Below are positions 11,542 to 23,125 of a stretch of 64,000 bases of DNA, piece after piece (position 1 is the stretch's first letter; every line of letters starts with the position of its first letter). The stretch is from Hymenoscyphus infarciens (Eukaryota; Ascomycota; Leotiomycetes; Helotiales; Helotiaceae). The notes beneath the pieces were generated by a model. The model saw nothing but the letters and a program-made list of their open reading frames with translations, searched no databases and was not told the origin of the DNA. A program made the translations under genes and the position numbers. The stretch is taken from NCBI GenBank assembly GCA_001414345.1, contig LLCB01000219.1, forward strand, positions 1 to 64,000. The letters are read 5' to 3'.

Positions 11542-13790
11542 CTAACAGCAAACCCGAAGAAGTGAGCTGTTTCCGACTAAATATTGGTTTGCGCATTGAG
11601 GTTTCCCATCAACTAGCGTAGAATTCACCACTGTCTTCTGTGAAATATAAGGATTTGTCTTTCCACGCGGAGTATCTGCTCCTGAGTCTTGATGGGGGGA
11701 GGACTTTTCACTTTTTATCTCTTTCTTGCTAGACGCCGCTAGAGATAAGTTACCATTCCCTACAAGGACAAAAGGGGCCCAATGATATGGGTGTTTGAAA
11801 TTGAGCAACTTTCGTCCTTCCACGGTGCTAAGCTCTTCAATCATTCTTTTTAGCTTCCGTTTTTCATTCTTCGGGAATTCTTCAGTGTACGATAGCGTTT
11901 CATGAACATAGTCCCATTCCACCAGCCATTGAGCAAGCAGGTCTAACGCGTCGTCCGGACTGAGATTATACAGCTCAATTGTGGCCCCACGCCAATTGTC
12001 TGCCAGACTTGCATTCCTTTCTGGGTCAAGAGCCGTTCTAATTCTTCTGTAGAACAGACACATGTGAATTGCGGTGGTAGTCTCGTAGTGGCTCCATAAA
12101 GCGCCAAGGTACACTTTTGCGCCCGCAGCTCGGAGAGCATGAGAAAACCCCAACATATCCCCACTATCATTAGCGACTCCCATGCCACTTAAGCAAGCAC
12201 TGAAAACTACCATCAGAAGATCACTCGTGCCAGCAATCATATCCAGGACTCTGAAACCCTCTTGTAGAGAAAGATAGGAACTCGAAGGCTTGCTTGCCTC
12301 AAAGTAGCCATGGGTGACAATATGTAAGATATCTGACTTCGTGATACTTCTACGGAACTCTGTCTTCATTGGAGATTGAACACGCGTGTAAAGCTTTAAC
12401 ACCATACACCGCCCCCCCCGATCAAAATAGCTTCCAAGGCCGCCATGCGAAGCTCGACTTCTCCGCCATTTCGTGCCTCGCGGGCAGTTCCCGGTTTTAC
12501 TATTGTGGCAACATCCATCTTAAAGACGCGACGGTCATTATGAACCCAAAGATTGGACAGATTCGGGACTTGAAATACGGATTTATGAAAGAGAAGTGGT
12601 TCGCCTTCATAAATCAAAGCCCCAAAAGGTAGTCGCGTGAGTACCCCGGAGGGTATCAATACCATCGTTACCATGGTTGCGATGTAACCTTCCACGGGCT
12701 TTAAGATGAGCGCTAAAAGTCGTTGGAACAAGGGTTGCGACTCTTCTAGAGAGCTGTGGCCATCACGACTGGTAATGATATAAAGATATCTGGTGACCAA
12801 ACTAGTAACTCGAGATGATGTTGCTTCGGAGTTGAAAGAGGCATGCCTTACGCCCAGGGTAGTCAAGGCGAGTATGGTCATGCCGTCCTCTGATAACGCT
12901 AAGTAAACAACTAGGCTTCCCAATGGGATGGATGCTTTTGTATGCCCTCGAAATCTGATCCACGCCCCAGTCTTCTGCTTCGAAGATTTTTCGGTAAGGG
13001 GGTTGCGATTGTGACTCAAGGCGACTCTGAAATGCGTTCCTGGACTTCTCTTCATCTAAAGAAAGAAATGCTCGCATTTCCTTGGAGCTAAGATGGTCTC
13101 TCCGCCCTCCTAAATCACTCCAGACTCCGTACTTGTGCCATGCGTCCCTCACAGCGAGATCCATGGATAATGAGGATTGAGCGATAGCTTGGGAGCTAAT
13201 AACCTCTAATATGCACGGTACCGAAAGGCCCTCGGGTGTTTGGTGCCAATGTTCCATTACTTGTGTATCAATGAATCCTGTATCCTTGTCTCGATAATCG
13301 ACAAAAACATAGTATTTGGACATTATATTGTTTGTTTGGATCAAGATACGGACAATGGAATCTGGAACTCTGTTGAGATCATCAATATTGTATATTGACC
13401 TCCTCGCCCATACTGGAAACTGAAATCGCAGAGCTTTGCTAAAATGCCCGCTTTGCCCAAGATATCGAAGGGCAATGTCGCATTTCCCTTCATGCTCTCG
13501 ATGGACTCGAGGTCCCGAAAACACTTATCCATGTTGGAGAGGGTTGTTGAAGTGACGGGGTATAGAAGGTCGAATAAACACGGCCCACCTACATTCTCCT
13601 CGTTACTAATCGTGTTAAGGAGAGATTTTGCCCCAAATAAATCCCGCTGTAGACATGCTAAATTAACTCGGTAAAGTTTCTACCTGGCCCTTCCTTCATA
13701 TTTACTTAAACTGTCTAGGCATTGGTTGCTCGTTAAGTCAGCTGCCAATGGTTGATTGTTGCTCAGCTGCTCTTTTTGGACACGAAGAGA
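11542..13790 (-). pseudogene. CHAT-domain (caspase-like) protein gene, broken
   Basis: On the minus strand a continuous protein-like sequence is spread over several frames. From about 13790 to 13420 it resembles a helical TPR-like region (RVNLACLQRDLFGAKSLL) with an in-frame TAG at 13680-13682. The frame changes near 13420 and again near 12950. The segment IPLGSLVVYLALSEDG is typical of the start of a CHAT domain. A further change falls in a run of eight G (12412-12419); one extra G would restore the frame. The CHAT catalytic pair is present: His in DILHIVTHGYF (12310-12312) and Cys in VVFSACLSGMG (12193-12195). The end HWAPFVLVGNG is also typical. CHAT proteins are separase/caspase-clan peptidases, often with TPR repeats. 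I see a pseudogene, although the G-run change alone could be a sequencing error. Confidence 0.8.
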
Positions 13791-15026
13791 TTTTGGAGAT
13801 GTTCGAATCGAGCCATTTGAAACTCGTTCCAGTCTTAAGCTTGAACCTCAATACCAAAGACAGATAGAATGGCCTATCTACTAAAAGTAAGATTAAGTAA
13901 AGATTAGGTTTAGAAAAAGTAAGAGAGGTTTAGAAAAGGTAAGGTTAAGCAAAGGTGAGGTTAGTAAGCTAAGGTGAACGAACCTCTTTATCTCTTAATT
14001 TCCAACTTGATAAAAAGTAAGTGAGTAAGAATACAAAGCTGAGAGGCTAGGAGCATAAATTCAGAACAGGGTAAGGGCCCAACGAGGTGAATCTCTTCTT
14101 CCTGTCTTTGATACTCTCTGCTCTAAGAAGGAAACGAAGACAATTTAAAATCGCATATAACCACAGACATAAAATTACAAATCACAAATCACACGTCACA
14201 ACAGACCAAAAAAAAGGATGCTTGTAATGCCTTTAATGCCTTTCACATTTCAGTTTCAATATATAGTATCCACTCTGAGAGCAAAGCCGGCGGGTATCTC
14301 ATCCTCCACCATATATTCCCATCCACATCCCATCCTATCCTATCCCACCCACCCATTCATTGCCTCTCACAACAACCATCCTGGGTATTATTATTCTCGG
14401 AATCCCCAAACCAAGTTACCCAAATCCCCTGACTGCTACTCCCACCATTGCAGCCTCTTCCCCGCCTTCCCATCTCAATCCAGATTATGTAAAGTGATTT
14501 TCTTTCCCAGTAGGTCTGAACCTCGACGACGAAAGGTAATGTAGCAATCTAATCACTATGCCCTCATACTATTAACCCATCCGGGGTTCACCATGCCCAT
14601 CATCTGTCCCCACCTTGATGTGCTTTTTTTTGAGAAAGAGAAAAAAACATTTTCCCCGTCCATCCAAATGTACTGTGCATGAAAGTGATGTTCGTGTGTT
14701 TGATCCTGCTTTTGGAAAATGGGACCTTTTCCTCTCGCAGGGGCCGAAGAAGTCGAAAATGACAAGGAGAAGGAAAACTAGAAAAAAAGACTTGAAGAAA
14801 TCGCTAAAAACTTGCAAGCACAAAAAAAAAAACTCGAGTCGCTAATGCTGAGATGACAACGAGATGCGGAAATCGAGAAACGCTTATGCCGACATGAAGA
14901 GAAATTTTTTCTTTTATGGAATCGTGTCAGATGAGCGCACTCGGGTACAAATTGTTGGACATATGAGAGTTCTGAAATTTGAGGAAAATTAGGTCATCAA
15001 AGTGGCCGACCTGATATGCGACTTGA
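13791..15026. other. Intergenic, between CHAT relic and cyclin 3' end
   Basis: 13870-13990 is a purine-rich patch with repeats of the type TTTAGAAAAGGTAAG. The remainder, including pyrimidine-rich 14300-14500, probably contains the cyclin 3' UTR. No gene is seen. Confidence 0.5.
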
Positions 15027-16279
15027 TCAATGCATTTCCAGATCCGTATGATATGGTTGGTAATGTAGATTGCTTGGCTGGTATTGGTGGTGATTCATTT
15101 GAGGTGTTGGAGTGACGGGACATCGTGGGACTTGTTGGTATCCTTTAATTTCGTGTCCATTGCCACCTGTAAAGTATTCACCCTCTGGCGTAATCGGAGG
15201 TGTCATATAACCGTTGACCATGTTGTTGCCATATGACTTTTGTGGTGTACCAGGGAACAAATTTTGATTGACATTGTGCTTCTGGGCAACAGGTTCCGCT
15301 GGTGGGGTTGGAGGGTTGCGGGCCCGGCTCATTAGTTCTTGCTGGCGTAACCATGCTTCGACCGTCATGGAGACTCGAGAAGTGTGTTGTGTTGCGTGTT
15401 TGCGGAAGAGGACTTGGGATGGTCGATCAAGTTTCTGTGAGAGTTGAACAAACGCCTTGCTAACTTCGGAACCGTTCGAGTCCAAGGTGTCATCATGTCG
15501 GTTTAAAATACCCTTGGCTAAAGCCAGTGATGCAAGTGCCATCACGGAAGGCTCCTTGGAGACAAAATCTTTGTGATACATGGCGATCTCGGAAATGTAT
15601 AAAGCCATGTGTTCCACCTCGAGATCTTCAGCTCCATCCTTGGTACACAGTTGCATCCACGTATCGACGGTGGGGTGCCCGATGACCCATTCCAAGGTGT
15701 TCAAGACGTGCCATTCCATCTGGGTGAACATCTCCTCATCATAAAGTGAACAGCACATTGACTTTAGCTCCCGAATCATTGGCACACGATCCTTCTTATC
15801 TCCGTATTTGGCGGCAATCAGGAGAGCGGCACAGCCAACCAATTGGTAATGTCTCTTGTATACCACTCGTCGTGAGCAGTATCGGTCCAGAAGGTTGACG
15901 GCAAGGAAGAGAGTTTCGGGGAGGAGTTGGAAGGCAGCGTGAGCCTCAATTAGAAAGTCGATCAAGTAAGGTCTCATGAACCATTGAATCTCTTGCTGAA
16001 TGTTAATTGAATCTTCGTCAGGAAGTGTTTTGGTCTGGGGTGAAAGTTAGCACGATATATAATTAAAGGTAAAGGTCAAGTGTTATTGACCTCCATCTCA
16101 TGCATGTGTTGGACAATGTCTTCCATGTAAGTATCACAGGCCTGCCTCGACAACTCATTTGCCATATCTTGTTGCCTCCGTCTCCCGGACATCTTGATAT
16201 AATCTCGGGAATTGAACTGAGGGTGAGAGTCTGATTCTTCTACAAAGTAGGTGTCATCGTGTTGTTGTTGGTACGCCAT
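15027..16279 (-). CDS. G1/S-specific cyclin (Cln/PclA type)
   Basis: Two exons, 16279-16091 and 16034-15027, give 398 residues. The 56-bp intron has a weak donor GTCAAT, a GCTAAC branch box and a CAG acceptor; splicing joins HEME to TKTLPDEDSINIQ in frame. The first cyclin fold spans about 47-182, with WFMRPYLIDFL (81-91), LLDRYCS (111-117), the conserved Lys of LLIAAKYGD (Lys139) and Glu170 of MEWHVLNTLEW. A second helical fold covers about 185-290. The tail from 300 is rich in Pro, Thr and Gln with several TP sites, including the CDK-type site TPQK (326-329), as expected for phosphorylation-triggered turnover. The family activates the main cell-cycle CDK at Start. The ATG at 16279 is the first in frame and gives the expected N terminus. 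The upstream region contains ACGCG cores that MBF could use. Confidence 0.92.
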
Positions 16280-16985
16280 GTTGGTGTGGTGTATTGTGGG
16301 GAGGATGGGGTGAAAAGTGAGGGGTTGAAGGGTTTTTTCTTGTTATGGCAAGGAATGGACGTCTAGTTCGCCAGGAGCTTCGACCGATATTGCTTGGTTC
16401 ACTGGATTGCTGTGAAGGAATGTGCTGTATCGTTCGAGGTGAACAATACTCCGGTGGTGTCGAGATATTAAAAAAATTAGAGAGCGTGGGGGAATTATAT
16501 TCGAAAAAGAATGACAGTGGCTAGTGGTGAGACTGGCCTCGCAAAGAAAAAAAAACTAAGACTGAAGATCCAAAGGTGACTGAGAGTGGCAGGTAGGTTC
16601 AAAGATGACTTATGAATGTTGAAGATCTGAAGTTGAGACAATGATTAGCGAAGGATCGTTGAGATCGTGGAGGCGTAGGGAGAGGCCTAACGGTAGGAAA
16701 GGGCGAGCAGTGAAAAAGTTCGGCCGGTGGAGAATGTTGTGGGGAAATGATGGCAGGGACGTACCAGCGGGAGATTACAGCAACGGTCGATTTGTCTCTC
16801 CAGCTGTTCTAGAAACGGCTCAATCCCTTATTACAAGACTCGAATATTTTTTCTGGGATTTGACAGGCGTCGAGGTTGTGCAGTAATGTGGAGGAATCGA
16901 TCGAGAAACGAAGGCTAGATGAACGAGTGAACGTCTCCTGCCTTTGCTGCTTGGATTGAGGGTAGAGGTAGTAGTGGTGTTCGTG

Positions 16986-17242
16986 CGCGTTTCGCCGAGT
17001 GGTCAGAGAAGGCTTGATTGAGGCAGCGGAGAATGCTTGATACGCGACAGTTGGCATGCCAAATTGCTGGAAGGGAGAAACTCTGGTTAGCCGATGATCT
17101 TTCCCACAACGATGAACCGTGAAGAATTAAATCTTCGTCAATGGGATCGGGTATTTGGGAGGAGAGGTGGCAGCTCACTCTTTATGTCAGGATATCGTTG
17201 CGGACCCTTGGCAGAAGCGTAATCTTAAACTGGAATTCGCGT
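16986..17242. promoter_or_regulatory. Cluster of three ACGCG cores upstream of the cyclin
   Basis: ACGCG occurs at 17042-17046 and, on the other strand, at 16986-16990 and 17238-17242, about 0.7-0.96 kb 5' of the cyclin ATG. ACGCG is the core of the MluI cell-cycle box bound by MBF in yeasts. Three cores in 260 bp is suggestive only. Confidence 0.3.
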
Positions 17243-17775
17243 CGATGCGTGGAAGCTGTCCCCACGAGGTAATCCCAACGAGGAGCAATGGGAGCAGAGG
17301 GTGAGGGGAGGGGAGGATTGGGAGGATGAGAGATGAGAGATGATGAGATGGTCCTCGAAATGATTGTGACTTGAGGTTTCTGGTCGAGACAAGAACTTCA
17401 AGGGAAGAGTTGGGAAGAAAGGGGGAGAAGTTTCCAAATTTCGATGTTCGTGTCGAAGCTTTGGGGGTGGAGACAGAAAACCGAGTTTGTCGAAGAACAA
17501 TGGCCGGGCAGCCGAGGGAGGATGAGGGTGAGGGTGCGTTCTTGGGTGACGGACTAGTTCAGTTTTCCAGGTCGTGTGGTCGGGTCTGAGAAAAGAGTAG
17601 AGTAGGTTAGGTAGGAGAGAGAGAGAGAGAGAAGAGGGTAGAAGAGAAGAGGTGAGGTGGTGAATCTCCTCATGGAATCTCTCGTCTCGTGGGCCTCGTC
17701 GTGGGGAGGGAGGAGGTAGTTCGGAGCTGACAGAGGTCACGGAGTAGAGTACGGGGAGTTTTAGTTTAGGTGTTG

Positions 17776-17828
17776 CACTCTAAGGCACTAAGGCAATAAG
17801 GCAATAAGGCACCAAGGCACCAAGGCAC
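17776..17828 (+). repeat. 9-bp tandem repeat AAGGCAMYA, about six copies
   Basis: Successive units read AAGGCACTA, AAGGCAATA (twice) and AAGGCACCA (twice), then AAGGCACTC. Non-coding. Confidence 0.85.
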
Positions 17829-19451
17829 TCTTCACTTCTTCAAACCCGCTTGGCTTGGCTTGGGATTTCGACAGCACAGCCTAGGCGAAAAGGGGCTACG
17901 GGGGACTCCAGGCTTGTCAGTGCAGCCAAGCTGGTGTCCAGTCAGAAGTGAATGTCGGACTTGCCTCGCAATTAATGGTAAAAGCAGCCGTAAGTACTTG
18001 AGGCACGTATAGGTACTTGAGGTACTTGCTTATCTGGTGCTCTCTTTCGCTAGCTTTTGGAGAGAATTCAAGTAATCAAGGTATTCTACATCGCTTGGAA
18101 CAATGTGGAATATTAACCGAAGTTCCCTTATACACCCAATGGGGTCAAAGTCTTTGAGTGTGCTTAAAAGGGGATTTTTGGAAAAGAATCCAGTTGAACT
18201 CTTTACGGTTCAATCTTCTTCAATTGCCGCTTTTACTCTCCACCGAAAAAGAGCTTGAGCTGGGCCGCTTCCAGGTTGGTACAGGGACTGGCTGCTGCTG
18301 ATTGCTTCAAGCCGGCCTGTGCGTAGCCCAGGCCACTGATGAGTTCAGAGTTCAGAGTTCAGACCAAGGAAGAACGCGCTGCCCACCACCAATCAAAGTC
18401 GCGTCAGTCTTCCAACACCACGAGATTGAGCCCGCCACGTCGGACACAACAACCCTCATCTGGTAGAAAAGGAGACTATGCTATAATGCTACTGCGCGTC
18501 TGTCTATGCGCGTCTCGCGTTCTGCTCACCAAACACTCTAAATCATCAGGGCTGAAGAAAAGCTGCGACTGACTTTCTCCACTTATCACCCAATCATCCG
18601 AGTCCGACATGCGTCCAAGTCTACCTTTCGTCAAACAAAGGAGGTGGTTGGGCATGACAGACGATGTGTACAAGTACGGGGTAGACATTTCCCTTCACCA
18701 CCACTTTCTATTCAGAACAGGAGGATATGAGACGAGACAGACGCACGCGAGAGCAATCAAAGAGCCATTTCAGCCCTTCAAGCAAACCGCATTGCATGCG
18801 CATGCACATGGACATTGTCAAAGAATAATGGGGATTCGTTTCCCTCTCACCACGTCCCTTACGATATTTGCCTCTTTCCGATGATTATGCATGAAGGATG
18901 CACCTCTGCAGCTGCGTAGGCATAATCCAATCGGCCCTCGCAAATCCCCTGCAATGCCTTTGGGAAATCCGGGAAGCAGGACAGGACAACTTGTTGGTGG
19001 CTTATTGTCTATTGTTTGGGGCGGCTGGCAGCTCGCTGGAAGAAGAAGGTCCAATTGTTCCTCATCTCGCATAAAAAATCATTCCAGGTTATTCCCATTT
19101 GATCGCGGCCGGGGAGGTGTGTTTTCCACGTGATAACGTGTAAAGTGTTTTTTTTTTTTTTGGGAGGATTTGATTTGTTTCATTACCAGACCCAAGAAGC
19201 GTCCACTCACGTCAAATTTGTTTCCTCTTCAGATCTTCCGCGCTTTTCTTCCAAAAATACCACGGCACACAACGCGTGTATTCTCTAATTTCCTTTTGGA
19301 GTATTGACTATACTTCACCCTATATCCCACGGCTAAATGGGGAAATGGTAGAGAAATGGTAGGAAAATGGTTGGACTTCTATTTCAAAGGACAAATTAGG
19401 CAAGTTCACTCATTAGGATTCTAACCCTCTTTGTACAATCATCCAGCGCCT

Positions 19452-20538
19452 CTAAACCCCTGGCATCCCAACGACAGCTCTCAGTGCTGGTACCGCTCTT
19501 GGAAGGAAATATACCCCAAATATGCCAGTGAGAGCGACTAAAAGTCCCGTAAGCTGTGTCAGTTGTTAGTAAAATTCCGCACAGTTCAACCAGATGAGTT
19601 TGACATACCTTCTCAAACCAAGTATGGAAATAAGCCGCCGTCATCAACAACATATACACGCTCAACACCCCAACCCCCAATCCAACCCTCGCTCCCACAG
19701 TCCACTGCCCAGGTCTCTCAACCGTGTTATCATATCCCCCCAACGTAGCCTCAACCTCTGCGCTCTTCACAGCTCCGTCAGCCATAGACACCGTTCGTTC
19801 CTCCTTCGTAATCTGGGTTTTCAAAACCACATGCAAAACCTCCTCAAACAGAAACATACTCCCCAGAACCAACAGGAACACATGTCCCGAAATATCATGT
19901 CCTCCCTTCCAACTCCCTCCAACAGATTTACAAGCCACCCCCGTAACAAACCTCCTCACCTCATCCATCTCCGCCCCCTCCTGCACCAACTCACATTGTC
20001 CCCCCGTAGCCACAAACCCACGATCAATCATCGCGGGTCCAAAAAACCATTGTGTAACGAATATCCACCATAAAGTTACAATCCCATAGCGCAAAGTTCC
20101 CCGGATACGTTTTGGTGTGAGCGTAGCTGATAAAGGAGGCCCAGTGGAGGGGTGCGTAAAGAGGAAGAGGAAATAACTGAGAGATATCCAGGCCCAACCT
20201 TTTTTCACAAAGAACTGGTTGAAGATGTTGCTTTTCTTTGCAAAGTATGAGGGCGCTGTTGCGACATGGTGCGATTGGGTATGTTGGTTGTAAGGGGCGT
20301 TTCTGGCGGAGGGGTCAAGAATGGCAAAGATTGAGCCGAGGACAAGAATTATTGGGTATACCGAGAGGAGAAGGGTCTCGAGGGTAGTAGGTAGAAGCGG
20401 CGATCTTCGCGCGGTATGTGTAGACATCGTTTTTGGTGTTGGCATACTGCTAGAGGCGGTTGAGGATGTCGGTGAAGCTTGTGATGGGGATTTTTTGTTG
20501 CGCTGTGAGCGTCGAGGTGTCAAGGCCGGAGAATCCAT
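19452..20538 (-). CDS. SCS3: Scs3/FIT2-type ER protein (fat storage-inducing transmembrane family)
   Basis: Exons 20538-19609 and 19553-19452 give 343 residues. The 55-bp intron (GTATGT, CTAAC, ACAG) is phase 0. Unspliced reading would replace the last membrane segment by a spurious tail, whereas splicing gives LTGLLVALTGIFGVYF and then VVGMPGV. After a Ser/Thr/Pro-rich N terminus (1-48) come several membrane segments. The two family His residues are present, His219 in HDISGHVFLL and His305 in YFHTWFEK. FIT2 proteins are ER acyl-CoA diphosphatases needed for lipid droplet budding; yeast Scs3 affects inositol phospholipid synthesis. The gene is divergent from the EXPERA-like gene at 21095, with 556 bp between the starts. 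Confidence 0.88.
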
Positions 20539-21094
20539 TCTTTGAGGGCTACAACATTGAGTAGAGCGAGATTACCTGGCGCAGAGTATTAGGCAATGAC
20601 TCCTGTGGCAACCGTAGGCAACGAGGGTGATGTTGTAGACAGAGTATCGTCAGTACAAGGCAATGAAAAGCGACTGGAAGCTTCTTATGACGTTTTGACA
20701 CTTCGCATTTAGATGTGGCGCTCTATCACAAGCCACCTGCACGAGCGCCGAGAACAGGTCGCCCCTATTTCGGACCGGAAGCAAGACGGGCCGAAGCTAC
20801 TTTGGGACGGTGATAGAGTTTAATATCCAGTGGGGTATAAATATCACAGTCGGCCTTTGGTCACGTGACATACTACATGGCCCGGGTTCTAAAGACACAC
20901 CCAACGCTCCAGCGCAAGCTTTCCCCGCAAGTTCTGAGTGAGGGAACAGCAACCTTCTCAATTCAGCATGCTACATAACCACTGCTGGTCAGACTCAACT
21001 CTCAAATAAAAGCCCATCCCCTCCCTCCTACCCTACCCTACCTTACCCTACCCTACCTTACCCTACCCTACCCTATCTTCATCCAACAGTCGAA
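20539..21094. promoter_or_regulatory. Shared divergent promoter region
   Basis: This 556-bp stretch lies between two divergent genes for membrane proteins. Towards the plus-strand gene it becomes a C/T-rich leader made of CCCTA/CCTTA units (21028-21075), as often seen next to fungal transcription starts. CACGTGAC occurs at 20861-20868, a possible bHLH (E-box) site. Confidence 0.5.
21028..21075 (+). repeat. CCCTA pentanucleotide repeat
   Basis: About nine to ten units of CCCTA or CCTTA end 20 bp before the ATG at 21095. It resembles the C-rich telomere strand but the period is 5, not 6. Confidence 0.85.
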
Positions 21095-22020
21095 ATGGTT
21101 TCCACTCGTCGTCACCCTCAGGAATTCCCCGAACAATCCCCCACACCCACACCCACCAAGTCGAGTCCAGCCTCTCCATCGCAATCGATCGCAACACGAA
21201 AAACAACATCACCCAGCCCATCCACTCCATCGCGAACAGTCGCAACACGAGAGACAAAAGCAACACCTTCCAATTCACAATGGGCACACATATCCACGCC
21301 CATCACTCTCCTCTGGCTCTTCGTATCTCTCCCCCTTGTAACTTGGGACACTAGCTATGTTCTCATGCGCCCACACACCATGCCAGGCGGTTCCTTGCAC
21401 TGGCCGGTCTGGAGCCCTTATGAATTATATGGAAAGGTCGATTACATATACGGATGGAAAGCATTTAATGATGGGAATGGATTTACTTCTGCGCAAGGAT
21501 TTTTGAACGTTGTGGAGACGATCATGTATTTGTACTACTTGTATGTGGTATATACGCATGGGAAGATAACGAAGGTTTTGGGGGGAAAGAAGAGAGCGAT
21601 TGGGAGTGGATATATTGGGGAGAGGAGAATAGATGGACGTGAAGGAGCTACTGCTGTCATTGTTGGATTCAGTGCTGCGGTTATGACACTGTCTAAAACT
21701 GTATGTTGTACCTCTGCTTGCGATGGGGGAGTTGTTACTAATTGCAAATAGTTGTTGTACTGGATGAACGAGTACTTTTCTGCGTTTGATAATATCGGTC
21801 ACAACTCTTTCATCGATTTGCTCTTCCTTTGGATCATTCCCAAGTAAGTTAACTATCCTTCCTCTAGGAGCTATGTCTGATTCTTGATAGTGGCGCCTGG
21901 ATTGCTCTTTCAGCATATATGACCTACATCATGGGCAGCGAGATTATGGAGGGGCTCACCATAGCCGCAGGTGGAGCAGGTTCTTCATCTGACGATACAT
22001 CTCTCGTGAAGTCTGAATAA
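21095..22020 (+). CDS. EXPERA-like multispan membrane protein
   Basis: Three exons, 21095-21700, 21752-21843 and 21891-22020, give 275 residues. Both introns are short GT-AG (51 and 47 bp) and splicing keeps frame. Residues 1-62 are Ser/Thr/Pro-rich and probably disordered. About four membrane segments follow (near 66-88, 136-156, 184-206 and 220-245). Conserved-looking motifs are WDTSYVL (84-90), GGSLHWPVWSPYELYGKVDY (98-117), GHNSFIDLLFLW (218-229) and IPNGAW (231-236). The pattern resembles fungal EXPERA-domain proteins, the emopamil-binding/sigma-2 fold that holds sterol-like ligands or acts as isomerase. This is recognition by motif and is not certain; substrate and role are unknown. The gene is divergent from the lipid-droplet gene SCS3, so a role in ER lipid handling is possible. 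Confidence 0.7.
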
Positions 22021-22794
22021 GAGGTGGGAAACGACATACATACATCTGTTTATTTTTTACATGCTTAAATCTGCAGTTTATACCAGCATTTGCATACAAA
22101 TACAAGAACCATTCGAAACTGTCTTCATCTCTTCCTTTTTCGGAGTTTAGTGCTTGCCTATCATGCTGGAAAGCTTCACATGGGGTCATCAGAGGGTGTA
22201 CGTGTACGTGGCGGCTAGGGGTTTTTTTTACCGTTGTCCGAACTCTTTGGAACAACAGCAAAGTCGAAGTACTGATTGCTTGAAACCAAGTCGCACTTTG
22301 GCTTATAATGTGCGGGTGTGATTGCAAGAATCAGTGATTCTTTGAGATCTTCCAGTACAATGTCTTTGCTGGGCTTTCATCCCCCGCCGAGCGGAAGAAA
22401 GTCTTTGTCGCCTTTGCTTTGAAGATAGAACTCACTTCCAAGTTGCAGTAATCTGTCAACTCTCCATCCTTCATTCCCACCTGTATTCTGCTGGCAACCG
22501 AATCTAGGATTGTTGAATTTGCAAAGTTTGTCTGGGAAGAATCCACTCATCGCCCTTCTTCCCCAACGATCCTTTGACGTACTTCTTTCGACTCCAACTC
22601 CACACCTCACCTTGACTTGGAGTTCATACTCATCCTCGTACTCAGATCTCAATCTCCGTCTATTCATGACAGAAGGTCGGGGAATTGACTTCCTAAGCAC
22701 CCTAAAGATCACGTCAAGTCATGACCAAAACTTATGAGGGAAATGATCTACAAAACCCTTCAGCTGGGTTTTCTTCCGGAAGCAGCGTGAGCAT

Positions 22795-23125
22795 AAAATA
22801 CTCAGGTACTTAAGTAGTACTCTGAGTAGTCTGAGTAGAGTAGAGTTTGAGTGGCGGCTTCTTTGAGTAGAGTAGAGTAGTTACTAAAGACTACTTAAGT
22901 AGTACTCTAAGTAGTACTATAAAAAGAAACTATAAGTATACAAGTAGAGAGTTACCATTTCTAGAAGGTATATAAGATAAAAAACTACTATTTAATCAAG
23001 AATAACTTACTAAGAATGTTATTAAAGAAGTTCTGTAGTGTAAGTAGAGTAGAGTAGTAGTTAAAATCGGTTGAGTAGAGTAGAGTAGTGAGTGATCCCT
23101 ACTCTACTCTACTCTACTCTACACA
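22795..23125. repeat. GAGTA/TACTC repeat patch with hairpin
   Basis: It is built from GAGTAGAGTAGAGTAGT, GTACTTAAGTAGTACTCT and their complements around an AT-rich centre (22915-23030) that looks RIP-affected. The right end forms a near-perfect hairpin: GTAGAGTAGAGTAG (23075-23088) against CTACTCTACTCTAC (from 23099). It may be a small degraded inverted-repeat element. Confidence 0.65.

Larger units (their letters stand above)
16280..19451. other. Long non-coding region upstream of the cyclin
   Basis: About 3.1 kb separates the cyclin start from the end of the FIT2-type gene. It contains GA-rich and low-complexity stretches (17250-17680), a short tandem repeat (17776-17828), (T)n near 19148-19160 and several open frames biased in composition without domain content. 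Long upstream regions are usual for G1 cyclin genes. I support no gene here. Confidence 0.5.

Noticed and set aside
13797..13815. tRNA T-loop-like GTTCGAATC
   Set aside because: No matching acceptor, D or anticodon stems nearby. I found no tRNA or rRNA in the window.
17225..17740. 171-codon Pro/Ser/His-rich frame on the minus strand upstream of the cyclin
   Set aside because: Low complexity from GA/CT-rich promoter DNA; no domain.
21028..21075. Interstitial telomere repeat
   Set aside because: The period is 5 (CCCTA) and not 6, and it sits directly before a start codon as a pyrimidine-rich leader.
21956..22712. Minus-strand frames antisense to and beyond the 3' end of the EXPERA-like gene
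   Set aside because: They overlap a well-supported gene or its 3' region, have no domain, and cannot be joined by convincing splice sites.
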